NCBI RefSeq assembly: GCF_029846115.1 | Contig: NZ_JARVZZ010000001.1 | Span: 3,906,001 to 3,970,000 of the forward strand | Length of the DNA stretch: 64,000 bases | Direction of reading: 5' to 3' | Source: Serratia marcescens | GTDB taxonomy: Bacteria; Pseudomonadota; Gammaproteobacteria; Enterobacterales; Enterobacteriaceae | Shown: positions 34,731 to 43,438 of the stretch, one piece after another | Numbering within the stretch: position 1 is the stretch's first letter | How the letters are laid out: every line of letters starts with the position of its first letter | Made by a program: the position numbers and the translations under genes | Notes under the pieces: model-generated | Databases searched by the model: none | Seen by the model: only the letters and a program-made list of their open reading frames with translations | Told to the model about the DNA's origin: nothing

Positions 34731-36009
34731 GCTCTCTCCTTAATTTGCTGACAAGACGCGGCAAGCAGTAAAAACAGGTCAGCTGCAGTCGGGTAATTTT
34801 TCCGCCACGGAATAAACTGTTCAGCACGAAGAACGAAATGAATTCCGCCAGCAGCGTAGATACCGCCGCACCGATCAGGCCGTAGCGCGGGATCAGCAGC
34901 AGATTCATCACCACGTTCGCCACAGCCACCAACGGCATCTTGATGGCGATAAAGCGATAGCCGGCGAACAGCACGATGCTGCGGTACGAAACCGTCCCCA
35001 TGACCGAGAACAGCGAGGTCAACGTACAAATAGCCAGGATGCTGGCGGCCGGTTGGAAAGCGGCACCGTACAGCAGCGCAATGGCCGGGTGGGCAAACCA
35101 CCACAGGCCCAGCAACACCGGCAACGACAGGCCCAGAACCACCAGATAAAGCACCCGGATACGGTACTCCTGCTCCAACGGATCGCGACAGCTGGCAATG
35201 CCCGGCATCAACGAAGTGATCAGCGCCATCGGCACGAAAACCCAGCCTTGGCTGAGGGTGGTGGCGGCACTGAACCAGCCTACCGCCTGCTCGCCGATCA
35301 GATTGCCCAGCATGATTTGATCGATGCGGGTATAGATCACTATCGACAGGCTGGAGATGGCCAACGGCAGGCCCACCTTGAGCAAATAACGGCCGTAGCG
35401 CCCGGCCTGGCGCGGCGTAACCCGCGGCGAGGCCGCAGCTTCCCCACGGAATAACCAGAGGCGCGCCAGGTAAGGTACGGCGCTGCTGAGGATGTAGGGT
35501 ACCGCGAACCACACCAGCGGCAGCGCGGCGCTCACCAGCGCCAGCCGTAGCCCGATCGACAGCAGCAGCGCCAGGTTGTTGATCAGCGTATTGCGTTTCG
35601 ACTGCAGGCGGGCATCGTAATAAATTTTGTACACGTCCTGAATCGAGAAATAGGCGCTGATCAGTAGCAACAGCGTCATCAGTTGGCTGGCGGGCGATTG
35701 GCTGAAATAGCTCCATATCAGTATCGGCAGTGCCACCACCAGGAACAGCCGACGACGCAGGCGTATTGACGCCAGCATCAGGCGAATGCCGCTCGGCTGT
35801 CGGCGGGCGACGCGGTTGAAAATGATGCTGTCGGCGCCCAACTGCACCAGTGGCACCACGATGGCGATCGTCGCCAACAGATAGTTGAGCGTGCCAAACT
35901 GCGCGGGCCCCAGATAGCGCGCAACGTAAATGGAGACGAAGATGCCGGACAGGCTGAGCGAAACGCGTTCGAGCATCAGCCACAGGGCATTGGTGATAAT
36001 GGCCTTCAC
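34711..36009 (-). CDS. Polysaccharide flippase (Wzx-like)
   Basis: A 432-residue membrane protein of the polysaccharide-transporter (MOP) superfamily with about twelve to fourteen hydrophobic helices. SLSGIFVSIYVARYLGPAQFGTLNYLLA at the N-terminus (split here by position only) is the family's opening pattern of helix 1 and the YLGPxxFG turn. Starts at a GTG (36009) preceded by AGGGGA, 4 bases after the wzc stop. It moves the lipid-linked repeat unit across the inner membrane for Wzy. Confidence 0.85.
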   Translation of the reverse strand: MKAIITNALWLMLERVSLSLSGIFVSIYVARYLGPAQFGTLNYLLATIAIVVPLVQLGADSIIFNRVARRQPSGIRLMLASIRLRRRLFLVVALPILIWSYFSQSPASQLMTLLLLISAYFSIQDVYKIYYDARLQSKRNTLINNLALLLSIGLRLALVSAALPLVWFAVPYILSSAVPYLARLWLFRGEAAASPRVTPRQAGRYGRYLLKVGLPLAISSLSIVIYTRIDQIMLGNLIGEQAVGWFSAATTLSQGWVFVPMALITSLMPGIASCRDPLEQEYRIRVLYLVVLGLSLPVLLGLWWFAHPAIALLYGAAFQPAASILAICTLTSLFSVMGTVSYRSIVLFAGYRFIAIKMPLVAVANVVMNLLLIPRYGLIGAAVSTLLAEFISFFVLNSLFRGGKITRLQLTCFYCLPRLVSKLRREHVKHPG

Positions 36010-36013
36010 CCGC

Positions 36014-38194
36014 TTATTCCCCTGCCTGCGGGCGATCTTCCCGGTGGCTTGGATAGGCGAAGTTGTAGTAGCTCATGTCGGTTGCCGCCTTCTTCACCAT
36101 GCCGTTGAGGATCACGCCCTTGATCGTCACCCCATTCTGTTCGAAACGGCGCATGCTGGTTTCGATCTGCTTGACGGTATTGACCTCAAAACGCACCACC
36201 AGCAGCGAGGTGCCCGCGTGGTTGCCGACGATCGCCGCGTCCGTCACCGCCAGAATCGGCGGCGTATCGATCAGCACCAGATCGTAGTTTTGCCCGGCCC
36301 AGCGCAGAAAATCGGCGAAACGGCGATGCATCAGCAGTTCGGACGGGTTCGGCGGCACCTGGCCGCGCGGCACGAAGTCCAGATTGGCGATGGCGGTTTT
36401 CCGCACCGCCTGTTCCGTCATCACGTTGCCCACCAGCAGATCGGACAGGCCCTGATGCCCATCATCCGCCAGCCAGCGGTGCAGGAAACCTTTGCGCATA
36501 TCGGCGTCGATCAACAGCACCCGCTGCCCGGCCTGTGCCACCACCACCGCCAGGTTGGTGCTGGTAAAGCTCTTGCCGCTTTCCGGGCTGGCACCGGAGA
36601 CCATCAGAATGTTGTTTTTGGCCTCCATCATGGCGAAATGCAGGCTGGTGCGCAGGCTGCGGATCGCTTCCACAGACAGATCCGTCGGTTCGGCCACCGC
36701 CAGGATCGGCAAACGCCGGCCGCCGGATTTAGGCAGCAAATGACGCTGCTCGCGGTTGCGTTTCACCTGCCACGGCGACAGCGGCACGGTGGCGTAGACG
36801 TTGATGCCCCGCTTCTCCAGGGTATCGATATCATTGATGCCGCGATGGAAAGCCGCGCGCAGCAGCACCACCGAGGCGGCGCCCGCCGCGCCCAGCAACA
36901 GCGCCAACAGCACGATCAACCCCTTTTGCGGCTTAATCGGCCGGATAGCGGTTTCCGCCTCGTCGATGATGCGCACATTGCCTACCGTGCCGGCCTTGCT
37001 GATGCTCAGCTCCTGCTGCTTATTCATCAGCTGCATGTAAACCTGCTGATCCACCTGCACGTCGCGGGTAAGGCGCAGGATCTCCTGCTGCATTTTCGGC
37101 AGCGTCTGCACCTGTTTACCCAGACGCGCTTTTTCCACCTCCAGCGTGGCGCGCTTTTCCAGCAGCGCGCGGTAGGCCGGGTGCGCGCGGGTGTAGAGTT
37201 TGGAGATTTCCGCTTCCTTGAAGGTCAGCTCGTTGAGCTGGGCTTCGAGCTGCACTTGGGTATCCAGCACCGATTTGGCTTCAAGCGACAGATCTACCGA
37301 GTCGTTTTGCTGGCGGAACTGATTGAGTTGGGTTTCGGCGTTATTCAACGCGGTTTGCGTTTGCGGCAACTGCTCTTGCAAGAACGCCAGCATGCGCTGC
37401 GCCTCTTCCGTTTTGCGATCCACATTCTGCTGCAGGTAATTGTCGGTGATGCTTTTCAGCACCGCCTCGGCGCGCTGCGGATCTTCGCTCGGCAGCGTAA
37501 AGGTTATGATGCCACTGTCCTTGCCACCCGGTGTCACATCCAGGTATTTACGCAGATCGTCCACCGCTTCCTGACGCGCGACTTTGACCACGGTAAAGCT
37601 GGCGCCCGGCGCCGCGTCCAGCGCCGAGACGGCCATGTTCCATCCGCCTTGTGCTACCGGCTGACCGACCACGCCGCTGAACAGTTTGTCGCCGTCATGG
37701 CTCAATTCGTAATGCTGCCCCTCGCGCACCGTCAGCGTCAGCGCTTCGCCTTCCATTTCCGGCGGCGTCGTCAGCGTGGTGATGTCCAGCACCGGCGGCT
37801 TTTCGGCGCTCAGCCGGGCAAAGCCTTTGCCGAAGACCGGGAAATAGTCCGGGCTGACGCGCACCGTCAAGCCGAGGGCGTCCACCGTTTTGCCGAGCAC
37901 GTAGCGTGACTTGACCAGCGTCACCTCATCCTGCGTCGCCGAATTTTGCCCCATCGAGCTGTCCAGCGTTTCACGCAGCAGCGACTCGCCAGACAGCTGC
38001 TTCTCCACCTGCACCACCGCCGTGGCTTGATACACCGGGGTCGCCAACAGGGCATAGGCGACGCCCAGCACGCCGGCCAAACCGGTCACGACGGCGATCC
38101 GCCAACGGTTATCCCACAGCGGCCCGATCAGACGCTCCCACTCCAGCTTTTCATCTTGTTCGGCCACCATCACGGACAGCGCATTGTTTTTCAT
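36014..38194 (-). CDS. wzc: Polysaccharide co-polymerase/tyrosine autokinase (Wzc-like)
   Basis: A 726-residue inner-membrane protein controlling chain length and export. It has a Wzz domain with two membrane helices (about residues 30-55 and 420-445), a long coiled-coil periplasmic region between, and a cytoplasmic BY-kinase domain with Walker A SGASPESGKS ending near residue 542, Walker A' VLLIDADMRKG and Walker B VLIDTPP. The C-terminal tail holds only a few tyrosines (SYYNFAYPSH), fewer than in E. coli Wzc. ATG 38194 has AAGGA seven bases upstream; a GTG at 38212 is less likely. No wzb phosphatase gene is in the cluster. Confidence 0.9.
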   Translation of the reverse strand: MKNNALSVMVAEQDEKLEWERLIGPLWDNRWRIAVVTGLAGVLGVAYALLATPVYQATAVVQVEKQLSGESLLRETLDSSMGQNSATQDEVTLVKSRYVLGKTVDALGLTVRVSPDYFPVFGKGFARLSAEKPPVLDITTLTTPPEMEGEALTLTVREGQHYELSHDGDKLFSGVVGQPVAQGGWNMAVSALDAAPGASFTVVKVARQEAVDDLRKYLDVTPGGKDSGIITFTLPSEDPQRAEAVLKSITDNYLQQNVDRKTEEAQRMLAFLQEQLPQTQTALNNAETQLNQFRQQNDSVDLSLEAKSVLDTQVQLEAQLNELTFKEAEISKLYTRAHPAYRALLEKRATLEVEKARLGKQVQTLPKMQQEILRLTRDVQVDQQVYMQLMNKQQELSISKAGTVGNVRIIDEAETAIRPIKPQKGLIVLLALLLGAAGAASVVLLRAAFHRGINDIDTLEKRGINVYATVPLSPWQVKRNREQRHLLPKSGGRRLPILAVAEPTDLSVEAIRSLRTSLHFAMMEAKNNILMVSGASPESGKSFTSTNLAVVVAQAGQRVLLIDADMRKGFLHRWLADDGHQGLSDLLVGNVMTEQAVRKTAIANLDFVPRGQVPPNPSELLMHRRFADFLRWAGQNYDLVLIDTPPILAVTDAAIVGNHAGTSLLVVRFEVNTVKQIETSMRRFEQNGVTIKGVILNGMVKKAATDMSYYNFAYPSHREDRPQAGE

Positions 38195-38221
38195 CTTCTG
38201 TTCCTTATTCACTCTGCGGAG

Positions 38222-39355
38222 TTACCAATTGCGCACGCGCAAGGTCGCCTCGCTGAGATCGTTAAAGCTGCTGATGGTCGGCACCAGCTGACCGATCAAA
38301 CGGTTCCAGCGCGCGACCGGCGCCGCAGTGACGTACACGACGTCGTACGGCTGCAGTTGAAATTCTGCGCCCATCGCCAGCGCGCTGGCGTCGGAGAGAT
38401 CGAACTGATACAGCGTCGCCAGCCGCTGCGGCGTTTTACCGCCGCTCGGCCGGATCACGAACACCCCGGTCGCATCCGCCACCGTCTGGCTGATCCCTTC
38501 GGACGATCCGAGGGCTTCGGTCAGGGTCATGCCGCTGCGATCCATCTTCAGCGTCGCTTGCTTGCCCACCTCGCCCATCACGAACACTTTCAGTTCGTCA
38601 TTGCGCGGGATGTAGAGGATGTCGCCCGGCTGCAGCAGCGCGTTCTGGCTGATGTCGCCGCGCTGCATCAGCGCCTGCAGCGAGATAACCCGCTCTTTGC
38701 CCTGATGGGTCAGCACCACGTTGCGCCAGTCGGCATTGTCCGTCAGGCCGCCGGCGGCGTTGATCGCGTCCAGAATGGTCAACGGCACGTTGGTGATCGC
38801 CTGCTGGCCGGAGGTTTTCACTTCGCCGGTCACGTAAGCCTTCTGCGAACGGAAAGCGGCGATGCTGACGTCCACCTGCGGGCTTTCCACGTACTGCGCG
38901 AGACGGCCGGCGATCAGGCTGCGCACTTCGGTGACGGTCTTGCCCACCACCGCCACTCGCCCGATATAGGGATAGAAGATCGTGCCATCCGCATGCACCC
39001 AGTTACCGGTGTCGCTGGCGCTGCGGTACTGGCCGGCCGGCGTGGTCAACTCGGGGTGGTCCCAGACGGTGACATTCAACACGTCGCCGACGCCGATGCG
39101 GTATTGATAGCTCTGCAACCGCTGATCCAGCGCCGGATTCGGTCGGGCGACCGGTTCTACGCGCCGCATTTTCTGCAGCAGCATCGGCGACATACGGTAG
39201 ACCTGTACCTGGTCATTCAAATCGAAGTCGTCGTCCTGCTGCACGACGATGGCTTTTCCGCTGGTCGGTAAATGTGAGCCGGGGACCACCGTACACCCGC
39301 TCAACAGCGCGGAGGTGAAGGCCAACGGCATCAAAAGAGGCAAATGAAAATTCAT
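38222..39355 (-). CDS. wza: Outer-membrane polysaccharide export lipoprotein (Wza-like)
   Basis: A 377-residue lipoprotein with a signal peptide ending in the lipobox LLSGC (Cys21). The polysaccharide-export domain follows ([19 protein letters not shown]), then SLBB-type repeats ([35 protein letters not shown]) and a C-terminal amphipathic helix ending in Trp ([11 protein letters not shown]), as in Wza octamers that form the outer-membrane pore. Lies between the initiating transferase and wzc, the usual wza-(wzb)-wzc order without wzb. Confidence 0.92.
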   Translation of the reverse strand: MNFHLPLLMPLAFTSALLSGCTVVPGSHLPTSGKAIVVQQDDDFDLNDQVQVYRMSPMLLQKMRRVEPVARPNPALDQRLQSYQYRIGVGDVLNVTVWDHPELTTPAGQYRSASDTGNWVHADGTIFYPYIGRVAVVGKTVTEVRSLIAGRLAQYVESPQVDVSIAAFRSQKAYVTGEVKTSGQQAITNVPLTILDAINAAGGLTDNADWRNVVLTHQGKERVISLQALMQRGDISQNALLQPGDILYIPRNDELKVFVMGEVGKQATLKMDRSGMTLTEALGSSEGISQTVADATGVFVIRPSGGKTPQRLATLYQFDLSDASALAMGAEFQLQPYDVVYVTAAPVARWNRLIGQLVPTISSFNDLSEATLRVRNW

Positions 39356-39400
39356 GGAAGTACCGTGATAAACGGGCTGCCGCCGCAGCCCGTGGGGGGA

Positions 39401-40450
39401 TTAACGGCCGACGGTCGGATTATCGCTGAACACCGTCGCCTGACGCGGTTCGCGCAACATGACGAAATAACCGCAAAAACAGAACAAAAAGGCCACCAGC
39501 ATCTGGCTTTCCCGCAGCTGCAACACTTCACTGCAAATGCCGATGCAGGCCAGCGTTACCGCCAGCATGGTGCTCATCGCCAGTGCCTGACGCGCATTGA
39601 GCCCGCGACGCATCAGAATATGGTGCAAATGATCGCGGCCCGCTTTGAAGGGGCTTTGGCGGCGCAACAGGCGGCGCACCATCACGGTTACCATGTCCAT
39701 CAGCGGAATGGCGATCAGCCACAGCGCGGTGACCGGGCGCATTACCGCCTGCTGCCCCTGCGTCGCCAGCAACACCAGCCACAGCACGCTGAAGCCGATC
39801 ACCATGCTGCCGGCGTCGCCCATAAAGATCTTGTTACGCACGCCGAACAAGCTCAGGTTGAACAGCAGATAAGCCGCCAGCGCGACGATCATGCCCAGAC
39901 ACCACAGCGCCAGGTCTTCCCGGCCGCCCAATCCGAACACGATAGCCAACGCGACGAAGGTAACGCAGGACAAGGCGCCCAGTTGCCCGTCGATGCCATC
40001 CACCATGTTGTAGGCGTTGATCGCTCCCCATACCGCCAGCGGCGTGAGTAACAACGCGCCATAACCGAGCATCACTTCCTGATGCCCCCAAACATAGCCC
40101 AATGAGGAAAGCTGCATCCCTGCCGCCAGCATCATCGCCAGCGCGATCCCTCCCTGCACCATGACGCGCGGCGCCACGGGCAGATCAAAGCGGTCATCCA
40201 GCACGCCCAACACCACCAGCGCCGTGATGCACAGCAGATAGACGGTGCTGTCGGGCAGCCAGGCGGGTTGCCACAGCGTCATCAGCATCAGCGTCAGGTA
40301 CACGGCGATGCCGCCGACCAGCGGAATATGTCCCAGATGTTGCTTGCGCGCATTGGGCTTATCCACTAATCCCACCGTCAAGGCGGCCCGGCGGGCAATA
40401 AGGACCCACGCGACCGCCAGTACAAATATCACGCTCAGTTGATATAACAT
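39401..40450 (-). CDS. Undecaprenyl-phosphate sugar-1-phosphate transferase, WecA family
   Basis: A 349-residue polyprenyl-phosphate HexNAc-1-phosphate transferase with about eleven membrane helices. WecA/MraY-family signatures are present: VDKPNARKQHLGHIPLVGG, VLGVLDDRFDLP (DD motif), NAYNMVDGIDG, KIFMGDAGS and GRDHLHHILMRRG. It loads the first sugar phosphate, by family GlcNAc-1-P, onto undecaprenyl phosphate. It is a second, locus-specific copy distinct from the enterobacterial-common-antigen gene expected elsewhere. First gene after the ops element; ATG 40450 has GGAGGA nearby. Confidence 0.88.
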   Translation of the reverse strand: MLYQLSVIFVLAVAWVLIARRAALTVGLVDKPNARKQHLGHIPLVGGIAVYLTLMLMTLWQPAWLPDSTVYLLCITALVVLGVLDDRFDLPVAPRVMVQGGIALAMMLAAGMQLSSLGYVWGHQEVMLGYGALLLTPLAVWGAINAYNMVDGIDGQLGALSCVTFVALAIVFGLGGREDLALWCLGMIVALAAYLLFNLSLFGVRNKIFMGDAGSMVIGFSVLWLVLLATQGQQAVMRPVTALWLIAIPLMDMVTVMVRRLLRRQSPFKAGRDHLHHILMRRGLNARQALAMSTMLAVTLACIGICSEVLQLRESQMLVAFLFCFCGYFVMLREPRQATVFSDNPTVGR

Positions 40451-40468
40451 CGTTCCTCCAGCGAATAA

Positions 40469-40500
40469 GCACGCTACCGCCCTTGAGTTACAGCTCCCAA
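40469..40500 (-). promoter_or_regulatory. JUMPstart with ops element (RfaH recruitment site)
   Basis: Reverse-strand GGCGGTAGCGT (40471-40481) is an exact ops core, and GGGAGCTGTAACTCAAG just upstream of it resembles the JUMPstart consensus. It lies 19-50 bases upstream of the initiating transferase ATG. In enterobacteria ops pauses RNA polymerase and recruits RfaH, which suppresses Rho termination over long polysaccharide operons; here that would cover the roughly 12-kb run to 28133. The promoter must lie in the AT-rich 40501-40624; I could not single it out. Confidence 0.88.
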
Positions 40501-40624
40501 TGCGCTATTAACAAAAACAAAATTGATCCTGCCAGGATATAAGTCAGCATGAATTAATCCTGAAAAATACAGATTTATCCGCTTGTCGGCGGAAATAATT
40601 AAATAACGTCAGCGTGCGGTTAAG

Positions 40625-41587
40625 TTATCTATCAGAAAACTCATGTTTAATGGTTCTTTCGATTGCCGAATCAAGGTCAACCGGCGCCACGAAATTATTT
40701 TGCACATTACTTTTAAATTGCGTTCTGGCGCAGAATTTCTGCACCCTGACGCGACTGATTGGGAATTTCTTGCGACTTATTTTACTCACGACATCCAATG
40801 CGGTTGCACCGCATATGCCTACGGCATAGGGAATGCGAATCGTCTTATTTTCCCTCCCCAATGAAGAGGAAATAACGTCGACCAGTTGATTCATCGTAAA
40901 GTCCGGTTTATCGACGTAGTTGCTGACCTGATAACTTGACTGTTGATCCAACGCATGTTCCAGCCGCGCGGCAATATTTTCAACGTAAGCCATCGACTTC
41001 ATATTATTTCCGCTGCCAATCATCACGAAACGTCCGCTGGCGATCTGGCGGAACAGGTTATACACGTTGCCACGGTTGCCTTCGCCGAACACCACCGTCG
41101 GGCGGATGATGGTCAATTTATTTTCGGCGTCGGCCTTGCGCCAGGCTTCATAGACGTATTCCGCCTCGAGCTTGGACTTGCCGTAATGGTTGAAAGGCTC
41201 GAAACGTCCTTCTTCGCCGGTTTCCTGCTTGACGAACCCATAAACGGCAACCGACGACGTGAAAATGACTTGGTGGATATTCAATGCGGAGGCGGTCATG
41301 CAGACATGGCGTGCGCCTTCGACATTGACCTGGTAATAGAGCGAAATGGGATCGACGTTGTCCTGATGCTCCGCCGCCAGATTAATGATGGCGTCGCAGC
41401 CCGCCAGCGGTTCTTGCAAGGTCTGGGGTTGCGTCACGTCGCCATACTGATAGAGCGCCGGAAAATGTGCGCTGGGTTGCTTATCCACGATGACCAACGT
41501 CAGATCATCGCGCGCACTGAGACGTTTCGCCAGGCGTGTTCCGATAAAACCGGAACCCCCGATAATAGCTACTTTACGCTTATCCAT
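40625..41587 (-). CDS. gnu: GlcNAc-PP-undecaprenol 4-epimerase (Gnu/Z3206-like)
   Basis: A 320-residue extended SDR that by family converts undecaprenyl-PP-GlcNAc to undecaprenyl-PP-GalNAc. NAD-binding GGSGFIG is at 10-16 and catalytic Tyr135...Lys139 are in FNHYGKSKLEAE. Long blocks agree with E. coli O157 Gnu: LAAEHQDNVDPISLYYQVNV, TIIRPTVVFGEGNRGNVYNL, and YVDKPDFTMNQLV. The C-terminal region has the hydrophobic stretch and FCARTQF segment also seen in Gnu. It precedes the WecA-like gene but lies upstream of the ops element, so it is transcribed separately or read through. Confidence 0.87.
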   Translation of the reverse strand: MDKRKVAIIGGSGFIGTRLAKRLSARDDLTLVIVDKQPSAHFPALYQYGDVTQPQTLQEPLAGCDAIINLAAEHQDNVDPISLYYQVNVEGARHVCMTASALNIHQVIFTSSVAVYGFVKQETGEEGRFEPFNHYGKSKLEAEYVYEAWRKADAENKLTIIRPTVVFGEGNRGNVYNLFRQIASGRFVMIGSGNNMKSMAYVENIAARLEHALDQQSSYQVSNYVDKPDFTMNQLVDVISSSLGRENKTIRIPYAVGICGATALDVVSKISRKKFPISRVRVQKFCARTQFKSNVQNNFVAPVDLDSAIERTIKHEFSDR

Positions 41588-41767
41588 AATTTGTCACTCA
41601 GCAGGTTCTCATTATTCCTGTCACCGCGATGGAAACAGGACGCTAATATGCGTTAGGTAATGAGTTCCAGACTGGACAAATCGAACCTGGCTTTCAAATA
41701 ACAAATAATGAAATAAAAGATTTCATCAAATGTAAAATTATCGCTAAAGATAAAACCTCATTCAGCA

Positions 41768-42667
41768 CTAATTTTTAACATCGTAAGCAACTTGATATTG
41801 CAAGGCTTTATTCGGCAATATGAGATTAATCCGACCTTTGCCCGGCGTCGAAGAGGTCTCATATTTTACCGGCAATTTAAGCTGCCCTTGCTTAGGGTCG
41901 ACACATTCGATGGTCGCCTGCTCCATGCTCTCGCCCTGGTACAGGCAGAACAGGGTTTGCGGGCTGTTGGTATGAGGATTATTCAGCGTCAGCGTCAACA
42001 CCACGCGCGTGTTGTTCTGAATGTCATTGATCACTGGCGGACGAGTTTGGTTGCCGAGCACATATGAAAAATGTGAAATAACCAGCAATGAAGCGAATAC
42101 CGTCAGGTATTTCACTATGCGACTGGCGGGCATGCTGAAAAAGCGACGCACCGTCGTCGGTTTTTTTTCACGAGTGGGTTCATGGGATGACGCTACCGTA
42201 GCAACAGGCGCAGCAACCAGCGTCGATTTACGCGGCTTATCTATTTTTTCATCGTTTGTTTCAGACGACTCATTTTCACTTTCAGAAAGTTCCGCTTGAA
42301 TATCAACGCTAATATCTTCACCGCCATTTAATATATCATCATCAGCGTAGTCTTCATCCTCGGATATAAAGTGAAAAGCCGCTTGATTTTCCACCTTGTA
42401 ACCCAAGCGAGGAATGGTTCTGATAAGCGTATGTTCCGTGTCGCTAATTTTTTGGCGAATAGATTTAATTGTTTGATTTATCGTTGAATCTGAGCAGTAA
42501 GTTCCTTTCCAGATATTTTCTATAATTTCCGTTCGGGTAACCAGTTCTGGTGATCTGGCGACAAGCAGCGAAAGAATTTGATACTCCTTCCAACGCAGAC
42601 GAAATTTCTCCCCGGCAGGAGTCAGAACATCGAGATTCCTAATCTTTATTCTTTTATCAAGATTCAC
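41768..42667 (-). CDS. Membrane-tethered winged-helix regulator (CadC/ToxR-like architecture)
   Basis: A 299-residue protein with an N-terminal OmpR/PhoB-type winged helix (about residues 8-95: FRLRWKEYQILSLLVARSP, DSTINQTIKSIRQKI, IRTIPRLGYKV). An acidic, low-complexity linker follows, then one membrane helix (about 185-205, YLTVFASLLVISHFSYVLG) and a periplasmic domain of about 90 residues containing two cysteines (LFCLYQG and IECVD). The GTG at 42667 is preceded by AAGGA; an upstream TTG at 42718 is less likely. It resembles ToxR-like one-component regulators and probably controls the polysaccharide genes. The signal is unknown. Confidence 0.75.
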   Translation of the reverse strand: MNLDKRIKIRNLDVLTPAGEKFRLRWKEYQILSLLVARSPELVTRTEIIENIWKGTYCSDSTINQTIKSIRQKISDTEHTLIRTIPRLGYKVENQAAFHFISEDEDYADDDILNGGEDISVDIQAELSESENESSETNDEKIDKPRKSTLVAAPVATVASSHEPTREKKPTTVRRFFSMPASRIVKYLTVFASLLVISHFSYVLGNQTRPPVINDIQNNTRVVLTLTLNNPHTNSPQTLFCLYQGESMEQATIECVDPKQGQLKLPVKYETSSTPGKGRINLILPNKALQYQVAYDVKN

Positions 42668-43438
42668 TTTTAATTTCCTTAGCGTGCCTGTCCTGCACAC
42701 TTTGTATAGAAATATCAAAAAATGTTCAAGAAATTAAATGTAAACTCAACAGGTTGCATTCATCGGATATTGGCCTTTATAAAAATTTTCTGATTTCATT
42801 TTTTACATTAGGCCTTATTAAGGATGTTCCGTTTATCCAAATGACTCTTTTTCCCTGTTGGCAACATGGATTTCTTTCATGGCTACCGTAAAGCTCAAAT
42901 GACCACCTCATTGATTTAAAAAGAAAAAATTAGCGGCATCGTTCAATTGTTAATCGAATGAAATTGTGAAATTTCATTCTTATCCGTGAATTCATTGTGT
43001 TTTTCCACCTAATCTGATTGTCAGATAGACTACAAAAAGCCGAAAAAAACAGAATGAGAGTTATCTGATTTAACCCCGTGACACATTCCACTCGGTGTGT
43101 GCAGCATCTAAGACAAAAGCCTATTACTGATTTTATAACAATCGCACTAATTATGCCTTCCCCTCCCGAAAATTTCATTTAATCTTCGGAAAGACATTAG
43201 CGCCTTAATGTAAGAATACTCTCAATAAAACGGAAAAAGCGTGCAAATAATATAATCCGTTTTGGCGAAAATATTCCCACATTGAGAGATAGTGCTATAA
43301 AAAAAGAAAAAAACGGCAAGCGGAGATGAGAATTTTACCTAAAGACAGAAAATTTCACTGAGGAAGCAAGGAGAGATGACTCGGAATGAGCGAAATATCC
43401 CTCCCCTGTCGGGAGGGATTGAGAAAGCAGTGTGATAC
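42668..43438. other. Long AT-rich gene-free region between the regulator and narK
   Basis: About 770 bases, visibly richer in A and T than the surroundings and with no convincing gene. It contains the promoter region of the regulator and, at its right end, the narK terminator hairpin. Such AT-rich stretches next to surface-polysaccharide genes are typical H-NS targets; that is inference from composition only. One 82-codon frame (42930-43178, reverse) was rejected. Confidence 0.6.
43397..43419 (-). terminator. Hairpin terminator of narK
   Basis: Perfect 9-bp arms ATCCCTCCC and GGGAGGGAT with a 5-base loop, about 20 bases after the narK stop. Followed on the reverse strand by ATATTTCG, a weak T-rich tail. 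Confidence 0.6.

Noticed and set aside
35930..37909. A 659-codon plus-strand frame across wzc
   Set aside because: Antisense shadow of wzc with no family signature.
42930..43178. An 82-codon reverse-strand frame in the AT-rich gap before narK
   Set aside because: No ribosome site, unusual composition with many Cys, and no recognisable fold. More likely chance in AT-rich DNA.
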